A stretch of DNA of 64,000 nucleotides from Echiichthys vipera (GCA_963691815.1 OY829656.1:3544910-3608909), one strand, 5' to 3'; shown: positions 9,990 through 24,664, counted from the stretch's first letter. The notes: generated from the sequence alone by a model not told the origin. Translations and numbers: made by a program.

Positions 9990-10710
9990 ACCTAAACGTT
10001 GACTAAGAGAAGCTACATGACGACCAAAAAAAGACACTAAAGGTCTGAAAATAGACACAAAACAATCAGAAACATACACGTAATGCCTACAATGAGGCAT
10101 AAAATGACCACTAAGCATGCAAAACAAGAGAGAATAGATACAAAAGGTCCACAGAGAAGTATAAAACATCTAAAATTAGATGCAAAATGAATACAATGAG
10201 GTGCAAAATTGCTACTAAGAGACCCAAAATTACTACAGAAATACAAAAACAACCACAAAGAGAAGCAGACAGACTGAAAATTGTTACAAAAATACTATAA
10301 AGAGACAAAAAACTACCCCAAAGACATGCCAAACATCTCAAGTAAGCTGCAAAACATCTCAAATAAGCTGCAAAACAACTTAAAATAGATGTAAAACGAC
10401 CAAAAAGAAACGTAAAAGGTTTAAAATTGTATACAGAATTACTACAAAGAGACCCAAAATGACTACAAAGACACAAAACTACCCCAAAGACATGCAAAAC
10501 AACTCAAAATAGATCCAAAATGACCACAAAGAAGCATAAAACATCTCAAATAAGATGTAAAATGACTCCAAATAGACCCAAAATGACAACAAAGAGACAG
10601 CTAACAGATGCAAAACAACTAAAAATAGATGCAAAATTACCACTAAAGCGTAAAACGTTTATATTTTACGCAGAATTACTAAAAAAGACCCAAAACAACT
10701 ACAGAAATGC
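9990..10710. repeat. degenerate AAAATGACTACAAAGAGAC minisatellite
   Basis: Irregular 22-45-bp units with ACAAAGAGAC, CAAAATGAC and AAAATAGATGC motifs. The same family recurs at 42.5-42.9, 45.7-46.2 and 47.0-47.2 kb. Confidence 0.75.
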
Positions 10711-11640
10711 AAAGTTTCAGAGTGGGTGTCTTGTTCCTGTGTAGACAGGGTGGGGGCCCCTTACATGTCTGAGCCCAGGGGCCCATTTTCTCTGAATCCG
10801 TCCGTGTTTGTCGGGGACTATTTTCTGCGGCGGATGAATCCGCACGTTTTGAACTCCTCAGAGACGAAGAGGCGGACAGGTGCGTGAGTCTCAGGTGAGG
10901 AAGAGGAAGAGGAGGAGAACTCGCCTGACTGCAGCTTCTGAATTTTACATTCGATCCGCCCCGAGCGAATCTACCCAGCATGCTCTGCTCTCACGCAGCA
11001 CACATGCATATGCATTTAATATTACTGTATTTGTGAGGACCTTTTAGTTCTAATCTGATTCTCCGATGCGGCAGCTCTCATCTCCTCTTCTTCTTTTAAC
11101 ATTTTCCTTTTTCCACTTTGTGTCCTCGTTCTTTCTTTTGCTCTGTCCTTTCATGTTTTCCTGTTTTCTATTATTTATTCCCTTCTTTCTGCCCTCATCC
11201 ACTTATTCCATCATGTCCGCCTTACAGCTTTCCTCCTTCCACTCTTTCCTCTTCTCCTCCCCGCCCCCCGCCCTTCTTCCTTTCTTCCCTCTTTCCTCAC
11301 CCTCCTCGTCTTTTCTCAGAGAAGCAGGTCGCTTTTTGCAGCTCATTTTCAGCTGGTGAGAGGTGCAAAAAAGTGAGGCGGATGTGTGGGCCGAGGGAAA
11401 ACACAGTCCCCTTTTTTTAAATAAGCTATTAAACGCTCACTTCTGATGTGAGCAGAATGACTGAGCAAAGCATTCACTTACATTTACCTGGGTCCAGACC
11501 TTTGAAATCAACCGAAGTGACGGATTCTTTGTTATCAAGACATGAAACTGCGGTTCCTCGACTGTCAGATCAATCAATGAGCGCCGCGGGAGGACCAACG
11601 TTAAGCAGCGGGACTAACTGTCAGTGCGTCTACCTGCACA
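10711..11640. other. tjap1 intron, pyrimidine-rich part, no gene seen
   Basis: Includes a pyrimidine-rich plus-strand segment (11075-11330) and otherwise unremarkable DNA. Confidence 0.5.
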
Positions 11641-11990
11641 TCAGTCACCGGGAAATGGTCTTTCCATGGTTTAGGGAATAATCAGATTATTGAAGTTCTG
11701 CACGTACACATGAGCGGGGGTTAAGTGACGGAGTAACTCTTCCTCCTGTGCAGTAGGTGGCGCTACGCTAACATACAGCTGGTCGGAGTACGTTTCAACT
11801 TTGTAGGAATTACAAACGTGGGGAAAATGGCCGACTTTTGGACTGAATTAAGACAGAAACGAGTTTTCTTAGTAGTGATGTTAGTTGCCGTGGTGAAGTC
11901 CTCCCTCTGTTTAAAGGTATAAAAGATTGTGTTGTTGTTTTACGGGTCAAAAGCCACTGCCGCAGAGTAGAGGGAGGCAGTAATAACCCA
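11640..11990 (+). repeat. dispersed repeat, copy 1 of a family shared with 51.5 kb
   Basis: The segment CTTAGTAGTGATGTTAGTTG and flanks match, in reverse complement, 51480-51800. The family is not recognised. Confidence 0.6.
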
Positions 11991-12082
11991 CTGTGCAGAC
12001 GCGCAACCCGATATCACTCCGGGAATGCTGTTAACATGCATGAATTGGTACTGGAGGAGTTCTCTAGGTCTGACATCTACAT

Positions 12083-12253
12083 ACCATCTAATCTAATCAT
12101 TCACACACCCATGCGCAGCACGAGGCGCAATTAGGGGCAGTTCACTGTCTTGCCCAAGGACACTTCGACATGTGGAGGTGGACAGGTGGGGATCGAACCG
12201 CCAATCTCTCTAATGGAGGACGACCCACTCTGTCACTGAGCCACTGTCGCCCC
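12083..12253 (-). mobile_element. tRNA-derived SINE, copy 1
   Basis: On the minus strand it begins GGGGCGACAGTGGCTCAGTG (A-box-like) and contains GGCGGTTCGATCCCC (B box), then CACATGTCGAAGTGTCCTTG. Same family as 44810 and 61368. It is 3'-truncated. Confidence 0.8.
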
Positions 12254-12396
12254 TGAAGAAGCCAACAATTCACTGTTGAAGACCTTTAGCTGGAGAAAGA
12301 TGGTAAAGTCTGTCTGATGTTTCAGAGTTTGTGTGTGACATGATCAGTTCAGAAGCAGGAAGTGACATCATTAGTTGTTTCACGGGGTGTTTGTAC

Positions 12397-12441
12397 CTGA
12401 AAGGTGAGCTGCTCCAGAGCTGACTTCATCCACTGAAACAC
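12397..12441 (-). other. candidate tjap1 non-coding exon with a short upstream reading frame
   Basis: 45 bp between GTTTGTTTCAG and TTTCAG|GTACAA on the minus strand. Spliced to the acceptor at 8747, it contains ATG AAG TCA and so on, ending at a TGA in the next exon: an upstream frame of 12 residues (MKSALEQLTFQD). It is open throughout and could be coding in another isoform, but no family resemblance was seen. Confidence 0.5.
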
Positions 12442-12659
12442 CTGAAACAAACACGCAGGATCAGCCGTTTATGTTCACACCATTAAAACAGAAGAAGAAG
12501 AAAATGTTCATGATCACACACACACACACAACACAGGGAAACCAGAGAAGAAGAAGTGAGGAGGACCACCTCCTGTGATCTGGTTCAAGCCTCTACACAT
12601 TACTTGGAGCCTGACAAGATGACACTACACACAACTCTATAATATACTGAAACATAATA

Positions 12660-13255
12660 CAGTGTGATCTGAGTCTGGACTTCGCAGCCTCACAAGTGGA
12701 GTCCCCCAGGGCTCTGTTCTGGGTCCCATCCTCTTCTCTCTTTACACCAAAACACTGTCAGGTTTTTCTTAACACAGCTATGCAGATGACACACAACTAT
12801 TTCTGTCCTGACCCCGGTCTGAAACCCCAGTTGCAGCATGAATCTCTTCCTTTGTGTCGCCAACTCTGCATTCCCAACACAAGAGGCTTTTCCTACTTGA
12901 ACACTACTGATAAAGTCGGCACAAACAGTTATTTTTGTACCCTTGTGTTAAGAAAAAACGGCAGCATGAATCTCTGTATGTTTGGCTCACGTCTCTAAGT
13001 GGATGTCGACACCACCTGAAGCTCAATCTGGACAAAACCGAGCTGCAAGAAACCTGGTGTCCCAACGTCGCTGCAACAACCCACTCCTGCAGGTTCATGC
13101 TCCACAACATCAGGAGGAATACGTCCTTTTATCACCCAGAAGGCGAAGTAGGTTTTTCGTTCAGGCTCTCATCCTCTCATACAAGTCTACTGCAAATCTT
13201 TCCTAGCTGGTCTCATCCAGCATTCAGCCGCCCAGCTGGTCTTTAAATAGAACCT
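12660..13255 (+). mobile_element. decayed L2-like LINE reverse transcriptase fragment
   Basis: Plus-strand translation gives GVPQGSVLGPILFSLYTK, then a YADD-containing stretch frameshifted around 12780, then SCRFMLHNIRR. These are typical of L2-clade reverse transcriptases. A piece resembling the repeat at 52.9 kb interrupts it near 12890-12945. Confidence 0.75.
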
Positions 13256-13764
13256 ATTGTGCTTTTTTGATCTACAAATGTTGTTATAATGTTTTATAGT
13301 CGTGTTATTAATACCAAAGTGCCAAATAAAGACGTTCTGGGTTGGCTGTGCTAACCTCTGAACGCTAGGTTCTCGTCGTCCTTAGCAATTTCTTTTAATT
13401 CCCGGAATTCGTAGAATAATCCTGACTTCCCTATTGGTCACGCTGCTACACACAGGCTCAAACTTGGGAGCTGTGAGTTCGGCCACTTTTATGCTATTAT
13501 GCTGTTTATTTTGGAGGTTAACCTGTTAAAGCTAACGTTAGCATGTTGATTCAATATAGACGGGGTTTCCACTTGCTGAGGTCACTGATTCCGTATACGG
13601 TAAGGGGCGTAACATCTCCCGGTACGCAGCAGAAACAGTTGACCAATCACAGCAGAGCGGACCAGCCGACCAATCAGAGCACACTGGGCTTTTTGTTTTT
13701 TCTTAAATCAAAGCATGTAGACCTATCGTAGCTGACCCAAAAAATACAAATATGATAAACTAGC

Positions 13765-14060
13765 ATGATAGGGCCTCTGCAACCCACAACACTGCTGCTT
13801 TACACCCTCGACGGGATCCCAAATGCAAATTCAAGGACCTGGTACTTGCCTTTCATGCTGCAAATGTCTCTGGCTCCTCTTACAATGAGGACATGGTCAA
13901 AACCTTACAACCCAGCCAGCTACGGCTCAACAAAATCTTTTCTGTTTGTCTTTTCTGCAGAAACCCTAAACATCTTCCGTCGTAGCCTGAAAACTCCCCC
14001 GTTCAGACTTCATCGTGACCCGTGAAAAGAAAGAAAGATCTTTTGTGTAGCATGATTCCT
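13765..14060 (+). mobile_element. 3' end of an L2-like LINE
   Basis: A plus frame ends LNIFRRSLKTPPFRLH, the usual C-terminus of fish L2-like ORF2, preceded by degraded sequence. Possibly the other end of the element at 12660. Confidence 0.6.
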
Positions 14061-14277
14061 GACACTTGAGTTCGTATCTCCGGGGGTTATTGTCATCTGA
14101 ATTAACGTGATGTAAAATAATCATGTGTCAGTGTGACAGATAATGAGTTAGACCGCTTCATTAATGTTCACAATGAAATCCACATCATTATGACTCCATC
14201 AGCCCACAGTAGAGGAAAAACATGGAGGATAAAAAATTAGCTATTCAAAAGAGAGAAAAGAGCCAAGGCCACTGTAT

Positions 14278-14281
<4 letters not shown>

Positions 14282-14338
<57 letters not shown>
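14282..14338. repeat. TG microsatellite
   Basis: About 28 TG units immediately 3' (on the transcript) of a candidate tjap1 leader exon. Confidence 0.95.
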
Positions 14339-14339
<1 letters not shown>

Positions 14340-14358
14340 TGAATGAATACATCCTCAC

Positions 14359-14460
14359 CTTGTACGTCAGCACAGAAAACTCTTCATCCTCTCTGCAGTG
14401 TCCGTCCTCACACACTCAGTCCTCTTGCTCCTCCTCTGAGCATGTGAGCCTCAGGACAAC
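14359..14460 (-). other. candidate tjap1 non-coding exon
   Basis: On the minus strand the interval is bounded by GTGTTTCAG and TACAAG|GTGAGG, both good splice sites. All three frames contain stop codons, so it would be a 5' leader exon. It lies between the CpG-island first exon and the first coding exon. Confidence 0.5.
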
Positions 14461-14570
14461 CTGAAACACAAGACGGGTGGAAAAACACCATCAATACCTG
14501 CTGTCAGTCAGCCGGCGACACACCTGACAGGGTACCGGAGGACGCTTACAGCTACAAACACAGGCTAGAG

Positions 14571-14660
14571 CAGGGGTGTCAAACACACGAGCCGGGGGCC
14601 AAAACTGGCCCTCCGATGGGTGCAATCCGGTCCACTGGATGATTTACTTTTTCAATAAAA
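14571..14660 (+). mobile_element. hAT-type MITE fragment
   Basis: Begins CAGGGGTGTCAAAC, the terminal sequence of a widespread vertebrate hAT group, followed by GGGCCAAAACTGGCCCTCCG. Only one end is present. Confidence 0.55.
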
Positions 14661-14699
14661 TGCATTCCTTTTGTCTGTTGGAGGTCTCACTGTCATAAT

Positions 14700-15385
14700 A
14701 TGAGTAACAGGCCATGTTCTGGATAAGCACTGACAGCTACAAACAGGCTAAAGATAGGCTAATGAATACAAACACAGGTTAAAGTCAGGCTAACAGCTAG
14801 AAACCCAGGTTAGAGACAGGCTAACAGCTACAAAAACAGGCTAAAGTCAGGCTAACAGCTACCAACACAGGTTAAAGTCAGGCTTACAGCTACCAACACA
14901 GGTTAAAGTCAGGCTAACAGCTACCAACACAGGTTAAAGTCAGGCTTACAGCTACAAACACAGGATAAAGTCAGGCTTACAGCTACAAACACAGGTTAAA
15001 GTCAGGCTAACAGCTACCAACACAGGTTAAAGTCAGGCTAACAGCTACAAACACAGGCTAAAGTCAGGCTAACAGCTACAACACAGGTTAAAGTCAGGCT
15101 AACAGCTACAAACACAGGTTAAAGTCAGGCTAACAGCTACAAACACAGGCTAAAGTCAGGCTAACAGCTACACACACACAGGTTAAAGACAAGCTAATAG
15201 CTGCAAACAGGCTACCAGCTAGAAACCCAGGTTAAAGTCAGGCTAACAGCTACAAAAAAAGGCTAATAACTACAAACACAGGTTAAAGACAAGCTAATGG
15301 CTTCAAACACAGGCTAATAGCTAGAAAGATGGGTTAAAGACAGGCTAACAGCTAAAGACAGGTTAAAGACAGCCTGTGTTTGAAT
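14700..15385. repeat. 31-bp minisatellite
   Basis: About 20 copies of a 31-bp unit made of AGGCTAACAGCTAC followed by AAACACAGGTTAAAGTC. The array decays towards both ends. Confidence 0.9.
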
Positions 15386-17600
15386 CCATTAGCCTAACGG
15401 GTAAAAACACTATTTTAAAAACTATAACAGCTTCATAATTTAACAATGCAATTTGTATTAAAGTTCATGTATTTTATTTTAACCGACACATTTCTCTGCT
15501 GCCACAGAATTGTCCTGTGTCTGTGAAGCAAAACAAATGTTATTTTCTCATTTGGTTGGCGTGACTCTTCAAATAAACAAAATGGCGGACTCAAACCCAG
15601 TTTGATATTTTGTCCCAGTTTGAATCAGCAGCTTCACAGCGGGTGCTCTTCTCCCTCAGTGTCGTCTGCAGGCAGAGACTCTGTCATTGTAGGGGGACAG
15701 CAGGCAGTCTGCCAGGTGGACCCATTAGCCTAATTATACGTCAATTCCACAGCTGCTCGTTAGCATCGACAGAGAGAATCTAACGGGACACATTGACTGA
15801 TCTCAGACCTGTTCAGGAAAGAAGCCCCGCCCCCTCACCTGGTGTAAAAACGCCATCACTTCCCAGACTGGAAACACACTGAACCTCTGCTGTGACCCAT
15901 CTGTAATAAAATCATTTCGTTTTAATATGTTTTTACAGAACGTGGCGTCTTTGGGCAAGATTTAAATAAGCACACACACCATGCTGTGAATGTGTGTGTG
16001 TGTGTGTTACGGCCGTCTGTCCGTCCGGAAGAACTCGACAAAGCGTCCGTGAAAGGAGCCGAAGCTTCCAGCTGACAACCTGGCGTCTGAACAACACGCT
16101 CGGCTCCAACTGAAGGTCAAACTGCAGCAGATGGCATGCTGGGAAAATTCAGAATACACAGAAAACTGTCTGCAGGTCCGTCTGTCACGTTTAAAAGATC
16201 CACCGATTCATCTGCAACAGTATCGCCTGAGTTCATCAGTGTTTCTAGGTTAAAAAAACAACTTTATTTTTATCCAAAGAACAAATGAAACAAAAGGGTT
16301 TAAACAGGGAAATACTGAAGCCGCAGCTGAATGAGGTCAGCCCTGTTCCCGGTTGTTACACACAGATTTCCATCACGCCAGATTATAACCGTGCATCAAG
16401 CTTTCTGCAAATCATGTCATCAATAAAACATAGATTACATCACACGGCTGGTTGAAGAGAAGTTTATGAATCAGCTTCCAGACCACCAAATCCAAAATCA
16501 GCCAGTTTAGAGACGGTTTGAGTCAACTGTGAATAATGATATCATGATCATTTATGTTATTTATAACCTGCATTAACGTGCTGACGACAGCTTTGCTCCC
16601 AAACACACCAAACACGTCCTCCTGCATTTCCCACAATGCCTTTCAACTATCAGCCGCTGTTGAGACGAGTGTCACACGGTCACATGTGTTCAAACCAACG
16701 CCATTCTGTTGTGGTATTAGACGGACATGTTACTACACTATTAAGTGTAGTATCAGTGCTTCAACCTGCACTAAGTTAGTCATAAACAGACTCCAGGTCA
16801 GGTTTTATTGGTCTGTCTTTCCACACAGCCGAGGGAGCAACGCACATCAGCCAATCAGAGAGCAGCAAAGTCACTATGAAGCTCATCCTACCCATAATCC
16901 TCTCTGAGATGAGATAAACCCCTGTGCCGTGTAATCCCACACACACACGCACACGCACACGCACACACACACACACAAAATATATATAAGACCAACAACA
17001 ACAGCTCAAACTGCTGACTAATCAATCAGACGCTCAGCAGAAAACGTGTCACCAACCATGACTGATATAAAGTCTTTACGTAAACCGTATATGAATGTAT
17101 GAATCAACCCGTCAGGCAAACTCTGTACTGTAACGGAGACGCGGTTTCTAAATAAAACATTTTTCCATCCAGCCGACAGGATGCCTCTCTCGCGCCTTAA
17201 CTCCTGCCAGCAGGGATGTGAGGATGGAGGAATCTGACTCCTTCCAGAGTCAATAGGTGTGTTTCCCATTAGGGTCAAATGTTGCAGCTCGGAAAGTCAA
17301 AAGTCCGTTCACTCGCCGTGTTTCCACTACAAAAAAAGGCCCCGGAGGGATTTACGCGACTCCAGAGGTGACGTATCAGTCTGAAAGGGTTTCGATCGCC
17401 GGTGATCAGCTGATCAGTGATACGGCGGCGCTCCGTTCTTTCTCAAAGTGAGAAATAGTTGTAGTTTGACTTAAGGCGGCCCGTGGGATTCACAACGTCA
17501 ACTTATGTACAAGTGACATGAAAGAAAACACTCCACCTTAAAAACTCCAGGCGCTGTAAAAGTGTGTGTTGACGGACAGGCTGTCACCCCAAATGCAGTA
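15386..17600. other. tjap1 intron, no gene recognised
   Basis: Mixed-composition DNA with a short ACGC/AC repeat (16937-16977). Open frames are short and show no family resemblance. Confidence 0.5.
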
Positions 17601-17605
17601 CGGTC

Positions 17606-17606
<1 letters not shown>

Positions 17607-17636
<30 letters not shown>

Positions 17637-17638
17637 TA

Positions 17639-17717
<79 letters not shown>
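17607..17717. repeat. TG microsatellite
   Basis: TG repeat of about 110 bp with ATGTGTTAGTATG interruptions near 17630-17641. Confidence 0.95.
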
Positions 17718-17722
<5 letters not shown>

Positions 17723-19040
17723 GACAGAGAGTGTGCAGCAAAAGGGCCGCAGGTCAGAATCCAACCCGGCCGCTGCAGCACTCATTTTAACAAGCCCGTG
17801 CCAAGACGCGCGTGCACAGATCCGATGTTTCTCTATGAAATGTTAGCATCAGTTAGCATGTCTCACGTGCTAACTGATGCTAACTCCCCCTCACCAAACA
17901 TCTCAACCGTCTCACATCTAGATGAAAGGGCGGAGGTCAGGAAGTATAATTAGCGGAATGTCAAACGCCCTCATTTGGTATTTCCAAACACATCAGTCGA
18001 CTGTTACACAAATACAGATTTATATCACCAAGGTTTATCAGCCCCGATGCATTCTGGGCCGTGACATTAACCCAGGACGCCCTTCTCCGTTCTCAGACAC
18101 GCTTAAGTGCGTTTTTGCAGAAGCTGAGTTGAGTTTAAATAATTTATAAATGAACTCCAGTCGGGATGATAATGAACGTAACAGCGATCAGCTCCGCTCA
18201 CAGTGAGACGACATGAAACACGGCGAGCAGAGACAGAGAGGACGACTCAAGGACACGCTCGGAGATCACTTCTGTCCGACTCGAAATAAAGTCAGCATAC
18301 GAAAGCAGAGCTGACCCGGATCGTCACCTTCAGCCGGACGAAAACACAACACAGGACACTCTGAACAACCTCCAGGAAAACACAAGTTCATGTATCTTTA
18401 TTTCATGTCCTCCGCTTTCTTCCTTTCCATCCTTCCTTCTTTTACTTCCCCCTCATTTCCTTCAGTGCCTTTTTATTTCCCTCATGTTTCCTTCATGTCC
18501 TCCTTTTTGTTTCCTTCACTTCCACTTTGTTACCTTCGTGTGCTCCATGTCCCCGTTTCCTTCTCTTCCTCCTACAACTCTTTATTTCCTCCACTTTGGA
18601 GCTTCAGTCTCTGCTACACCTCCTGGACGGACAGGTCACCTGACTGGTGCTCCTGGTCTGGACTGGTCTGAAGGCGAGGAGGTGGGACAGTAGATCCAGA
18701 TGGACTCTGCTGAACTCCGCTCAGCAGACAGAACAACATTTCCGCTCCGCTGAAGCGAACACAACAGGACGGCTTCACTTTGATGAAATATAAATGCGGC
18801 CTCTCTGCAGAAAAAGAAACCCTTGGTCACATCAGAGCCTGAGAACAAAACCACGTGACCATCAACTGCTCTTCGTGCTCTCACCTTCAGGTCGTCACTC
18901 TGTTTCTATGTTCATATGTTGTTGTTTACGCACAAGGTGTAATGATGTTAATGTTCATTGCTCTGCCGTCATCACTGTGGTACAGATGTTTCTGCACCGT
19001 AAATAAAGATCAGCTTGAAGACTAAAGTCCTTGGTCTTTC
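17718..19040. other. tjap1 intron, no gene recognised
   Basis: Contains a pyrimidine-rich TTCCTTC stretch (18415-18600). No exon with good splice borders and a known family was found. Confidence 0.45.
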
Positions 19041-19059
19041 TCAGGATGACTACCACCTT

Positions 19060-20430
19060 CATCGGGGCGACTGACAACCTTCTTGGGGTGACTACTTTCT
19101 CTGTCGTTCACGTGGCGACTTCCGCCACGTGAACGACACGTCCTTTTTGGTGCTACTACCGTTGACAGAGCAACTAATCCCTTGATCGGGACAACAGCTG
19201 TACTTGGAGACTAACACCTTTCCCAGAGCGACTACCACCTTTATTTAGAGCAACTATATCATTTCTGCGAGCGACCACTGCCTTCATTGTAGAAACTGAC
19301 GCCTTTTTTTGGAGAGACTACTGTCTTTTTTGGTGCTACTACCGTTGACAGAGCAACTCTTCCCTTGATCGGGACAACTACTGTACTTGACCAACACCTT
19401 TCTCAGGGCGACTACCACCTTTATCAGAGCAACTAAATCCCTTCTCTGAGAGACTACCGCCTTTATCAGAGAGACTACCGCCTTTATTGGAGAGACTACC
19501 GCCTTTATTGGAGAGACTACCGCCTTTATCCGGGAGACTACTGCCTTTATTGGAGAGACTACTGCCTTTATCCGGGAGACTACTGCCTTTATTGGAGAGA
19601 CTATCCCCTTTATCGAATAGACCATCGCCTTTCATGAAGCTACCACCACCTTTATCAGAGAGACTACCGCCTTTATCAGAGAGACTACCGCCTTTATCTG
19701 AGAGACTATCGCCTTTATCTGAGAGACTATCGCCTTTATCTGAGAGACTATCGCCTTTATCTGAGAGACTATCGCCTTTATCGAATAGACCATCACCTTT
19801 CTTGGAGCTACCACTACCTTTATCAGAGAGACCAACACCTTTATTGGAGAGACAATCGCCTTTCTCATATAGACCAGGTAGACTGCCACCCTTATTGGCG
19901 AGACTGCAGTCTTTCTTTGAGCTACTACCCTTTTTACCAAGAGACTGCCGCCTTTATCGGAGACAAGGCCGCCTTTATGGAAAGACTACCGCCTTGGTTG
20001 GAGAGACTGTCGCTTTTATCAGAGCAACTAAATCCCTTCTCGGAGCAACCACTGCCTTTATCAGAGAGACAACCGCCTCTCTCGGATAGACCGTCGCCTT
20101 TCTCAAATAGACAATTGCCATTCTTGGAGCTAACACCAGCTTTCCGCTTTCCAGACTTCCGCCTTTATCGGAGAGACTGCCGCCTTTGTTGGAGAGACTG
20201 CCGCCTTTGTTGGAGAGACTGCCGCCTTTGTCGGAGAGACTGCCGCCTTTGTCGGAGAGACTGCCGCCTTTGTCGGAGAGACTGCCGCCTTTGTCGGAGA
20301 GACTGCCGCCTTTGTCGGAGAGACTGCCGCCTTTGTCGGAGAGACTGCCGCCTTTATTGCAGAGAGTGCCGCCTTTATCAAGAGACCGCTGTCTTTATCA
20401 AATAGGTGAATACTCTCACATCAGCGCGAC
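19060..20430. repeat. 21-bp minisatellite (GAGAGACTGCCGCCTTTGTC)
   Basis: Divergent copies to the left and nine nearly identical 21-bp units at about 20160-20350. The unit length is divisible by three, so long repetitive frames appear on both strands. Confidence 0.93.
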
Positions 20431-20679
20431 TACTGTCTTTGTCAGATGACAGTATGAATGTCTTTTTTCTCTGATCCTTGTGTTTGGGTCTGGGAAATAA
20501 CTGATACACAGCTTAGTTTGAAGTCACCTTCACAGTTTCTTGATAAGCTGAGCTCATATGACGTTCCTGACTCCTGAAATAGAAACCAAACAGACTTCAT
20601 CTGAGACTGAAACACACACCTGAACAGGTGGACACAGCAGGACGCACAGCTCAGATTCCCTCTGACACACACAGGATCC

Positions 20680-21440
20680 AGACTGGCAGAGTCCAGATCG
20701 GCAGAGTTCAGACTGGCAGGGTTCAGACCGGCAGAGTCCAGACTGGCAAAGTCCAGACCAGCAAAGTCCAGACCGGCAGAGTTCAGACCGGCAGAGTGCA
20801 GACCGGCAAAGTCCAGACCGGCAGAGTTCAGACCGGCAAAGTCCAGACCGGCAGAGTTCAGACCGGCAGAGTTCAGACCGGCAGAGTTCAGACAGGCAGA
20901 GTTCAGACTGGCAGAGTGCAGACCGGCAAAGTCCAGACCGGCAGAGTTCAGACCAGCAGAGTGCAGACCGGCAAAGTCCAGACCGGCAGAGTTCAGACCA
21001 GCAGAGTGCAGACCGGCAAAGTCCAGACCGGCAGAGTGCAGATCGGCAAAGTCCAGACCGGCAAAGTCCAGACTGGCAGAGTTCAGACTGGCAGAGTCCA
21101 GACCGGCAGTGTTCAGACCGGCAGAGTCCAGACCGGCAGAGTTCAGACTGGCAGAGTCCAGACCGGCAGAGTCCAGACCGGCAAAGTCCAGATCGGCAAA
21201 GTCCAGACCGGCAAAGTCCAGACTGGCAGAGTTCAGACTGGCAGAGTCCAGACCGGCAGTGTTCAGACCGGCAGAGTCCAGACCGGCAGAGTCCAGACCA
21301 GCAAAGTCCAGACCGGCAGAGTTCAGACTGGCAGAGTTCAGACCGGCAGAGTCCAGACCGGCAGAGTCCAGACCGGCAGAGTTCAGACCATCAAAGTCCA
21401 GACAGGCAGAGTCCAGCCGGCAGAGTTCAGACCATCAAGC
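20680..21440. repeat. 15-bp minisatellite (GGCAGAGTCCAGACC)
   Basis: About 50 copies of a 15-bp unit with T/C, A/G variants. One frame reads as five-residue repeats VQTGR/VQTGK, a by-product of the 15-bp period. Confidence 0.95.
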
Positions 21441-21711
21441 AAGTTATTTTTAACCGGGGGGTGTCATTCAGTCAGAAGAACCATCATCACTATCAGTCAG
21501 AGTCAGATTCCCTCACAGAGGCTCTGACATCACTTCCTGTCACTGTTTGCTGACATTACAGAGAAAACACAGACTCACACTGTTTCCTAGCAACCGTAGA
21601 GTACAGCTCTATAGGAGCCAGACTGAGGGCTGGGTGGTATGAGCGGTATATTAAATATATGAATTATCGACACATGTCGCAATCAGAGACAACTCAAACA
21701 TCAATAACTAG

Positions 21712-21713
<2 letters not shown>

Positions 21714-21763
<50 letters not shown>
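21714..21763. repeat. GT microsatellite
   Basis: About 24 GT units. Confidence 0.95.
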
Positions 21764-21766
<3 letters not shown>

Positions 21767-21959
21767 TGCCACAGCCTTCGATCTTTTTCCTTCCTTTGGT
21801 TAAAACACATCAATGCGGGTGACGTAGTTTATTATTTACACGACCTGTTGCCACAATTAAGACCATTAAATGTCCCCAACAATGTCCCCAGCTGTTCAAA
21901 AATGATTGATGAAACTATATATTTGTGTTTTTTTTTTTAAAGATTTACGTCAACATATA

Positions 21960-22260
21960 TATATATTATAATAATAATACATTTTATTTGTATAGGGCGT
22001 TGCAGGGTACTCAAAGACACTTTAAATAGTGCAATAAAGACCAATACATTTAAAACAAGTACATTTAAAACAGGAAAGCTGCATGTGAGTACATTAAAAA
22101 CAGGTAGGCGACATTTAAAGAACAAGTAAGTTCAAAGTGATAACACGGCTAAAAAACAGGCACATTTAGAAACAATTAGTGAAGAAATTAAAGTTAAATG
22201 TCAGTGGATTATTGGAGGTGGAAGGCAAGTCTGAAGAAATGTGTTTTAATCATATAACGA
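21960..22260. repeat. dispersed fish repeat fragment
   Basis: Begins ATAATAATACATTTTATTTG followed by TATAGGGCG, a motif shared by many copies in fish genomes, then AAAACAGG-type short repeats. Class uncertain. Confidence 0.5.
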
Positions 22261-22269
22261 TGCATATAC

Positions 22270-23575
<1,306 letters not shown>

Positions 23576-23887
23576 GAAGCTGCACTTTATATAGTGTATT
23601 TATGTCTTCATATACTCTGAGTACAAATGTGTGGCTAGTGAGGATGCTGAGTGGCTAGTAACCTTTTGAAAACCATGAGCCACAGTGGCTGGGGAGCAAA
23701 AAAGTAGGTGCCTGGTCATCAGGTTTGGATTCTTCTGATACAAAGTTCAAGTCTGCTGAACTTTGACCTCTTACGACCTGACGCACATGAACGCACCGAC
23801 CCAGTCTGGGTTTTGAGGTGACATCACTGCTTGTAATGACACCATTTCTATATCCCCCCCAAGCTTTGTTTTCTATATGTTTTATTA

Positions 23888-24508
23888 GGGCGCACTCACA
23901 CTGTCCATCCGTACCGTGCCCAAACACGTTTCACGGGTAAAGTCTGGTTCCTTTGACCAGTGTGAGTGCAACTGTACCACGCCTATGAGCGGTAAGCTTG
24001 CCGTCCACGGCCCGTTTGGGAGAGGTGGGCTTTTGTAAAGCACGTTTGCACGTGTACGAGCACGAGCGTGCGCATGTGTACGAGCACGAGCGTGCAGACG
24101 TGTACGAGCACGAGGCCTACGGCAGTTCTGACGCCATTTTCTGTGCGCCTGTTGGGACATAGAAAAAAGAAGGAGGGACCATGCGCGGACATTTCAAACA
24201 ATGGCGGTGAAAGGTTCACGTTGGTGTGATGCGGAGGTGGAGTGTTTACTGCAGATTTGGTCGATGAAAAGATTCAAAAACAGTCGACAAGACGCACAAA
24301 AACTCTGAGGTCTACGGAAAGATCTGGAAACAAAGCCACGCATCGCCATGACGTCATCAATGCGTGTGACGTGTTACGGCGTGATGACGTATAGGCAGCA
24401 AGAAGCATTCTCCGAGGCCCAGGTAGTGTGAGTACTAACGGGCCTGGAGGGGGGGACAAGGACCCTAAAGCACGGGGCACGGTACGGACGCACAGTGTGA
24501 GGGCGCCC
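23888..24508 (-). mobile_element. Harbinger-type non-autonomous transposon, copy A
   Basis: 621 bp with terminal repeats GGGCGCACTCACACTGTCC and its complement, flanked by TTA and TGA. Opposite orientation to copies B and C. It carries the Myb/SANT-like frame start (from 24201, plus strand), the TGACGTCA site at 24349-24356 and CGTGTACGAGCACGAGCGTG subrepeats. Confidence 0.8.
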
Positions 24509-24664
24509 TGAGGCAACAACGCTACATGAAAACCATGATTCCTTTAATTTTTTATGTCATTTTCTTTATTAATCCGTTCATTGTTTGGTCTGAAACATCA
24601 TTATAGACGCATGAAGTGTGAAATATCGTCCTCTGTGCAGTGAAATTTAACAAATCTGGTCCAG

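Noticed and set aside
12696..13246. Functional reverse transcriptase gene
   Set aside because: The L2-like frame is broken by frameshifts and an unrelated insert, so it is only a remnant.
19487..20405. Repeat proteins on both strands
   Set aside because: Period-21 minisatellite artefact; both strands are equally open.
20628..21527. 299-codon frame of VQTGR repeats
   Set aside because: The repeat period is 15 bp, so any stop-free frame stays open. No conserved ends, promoter or splice context.
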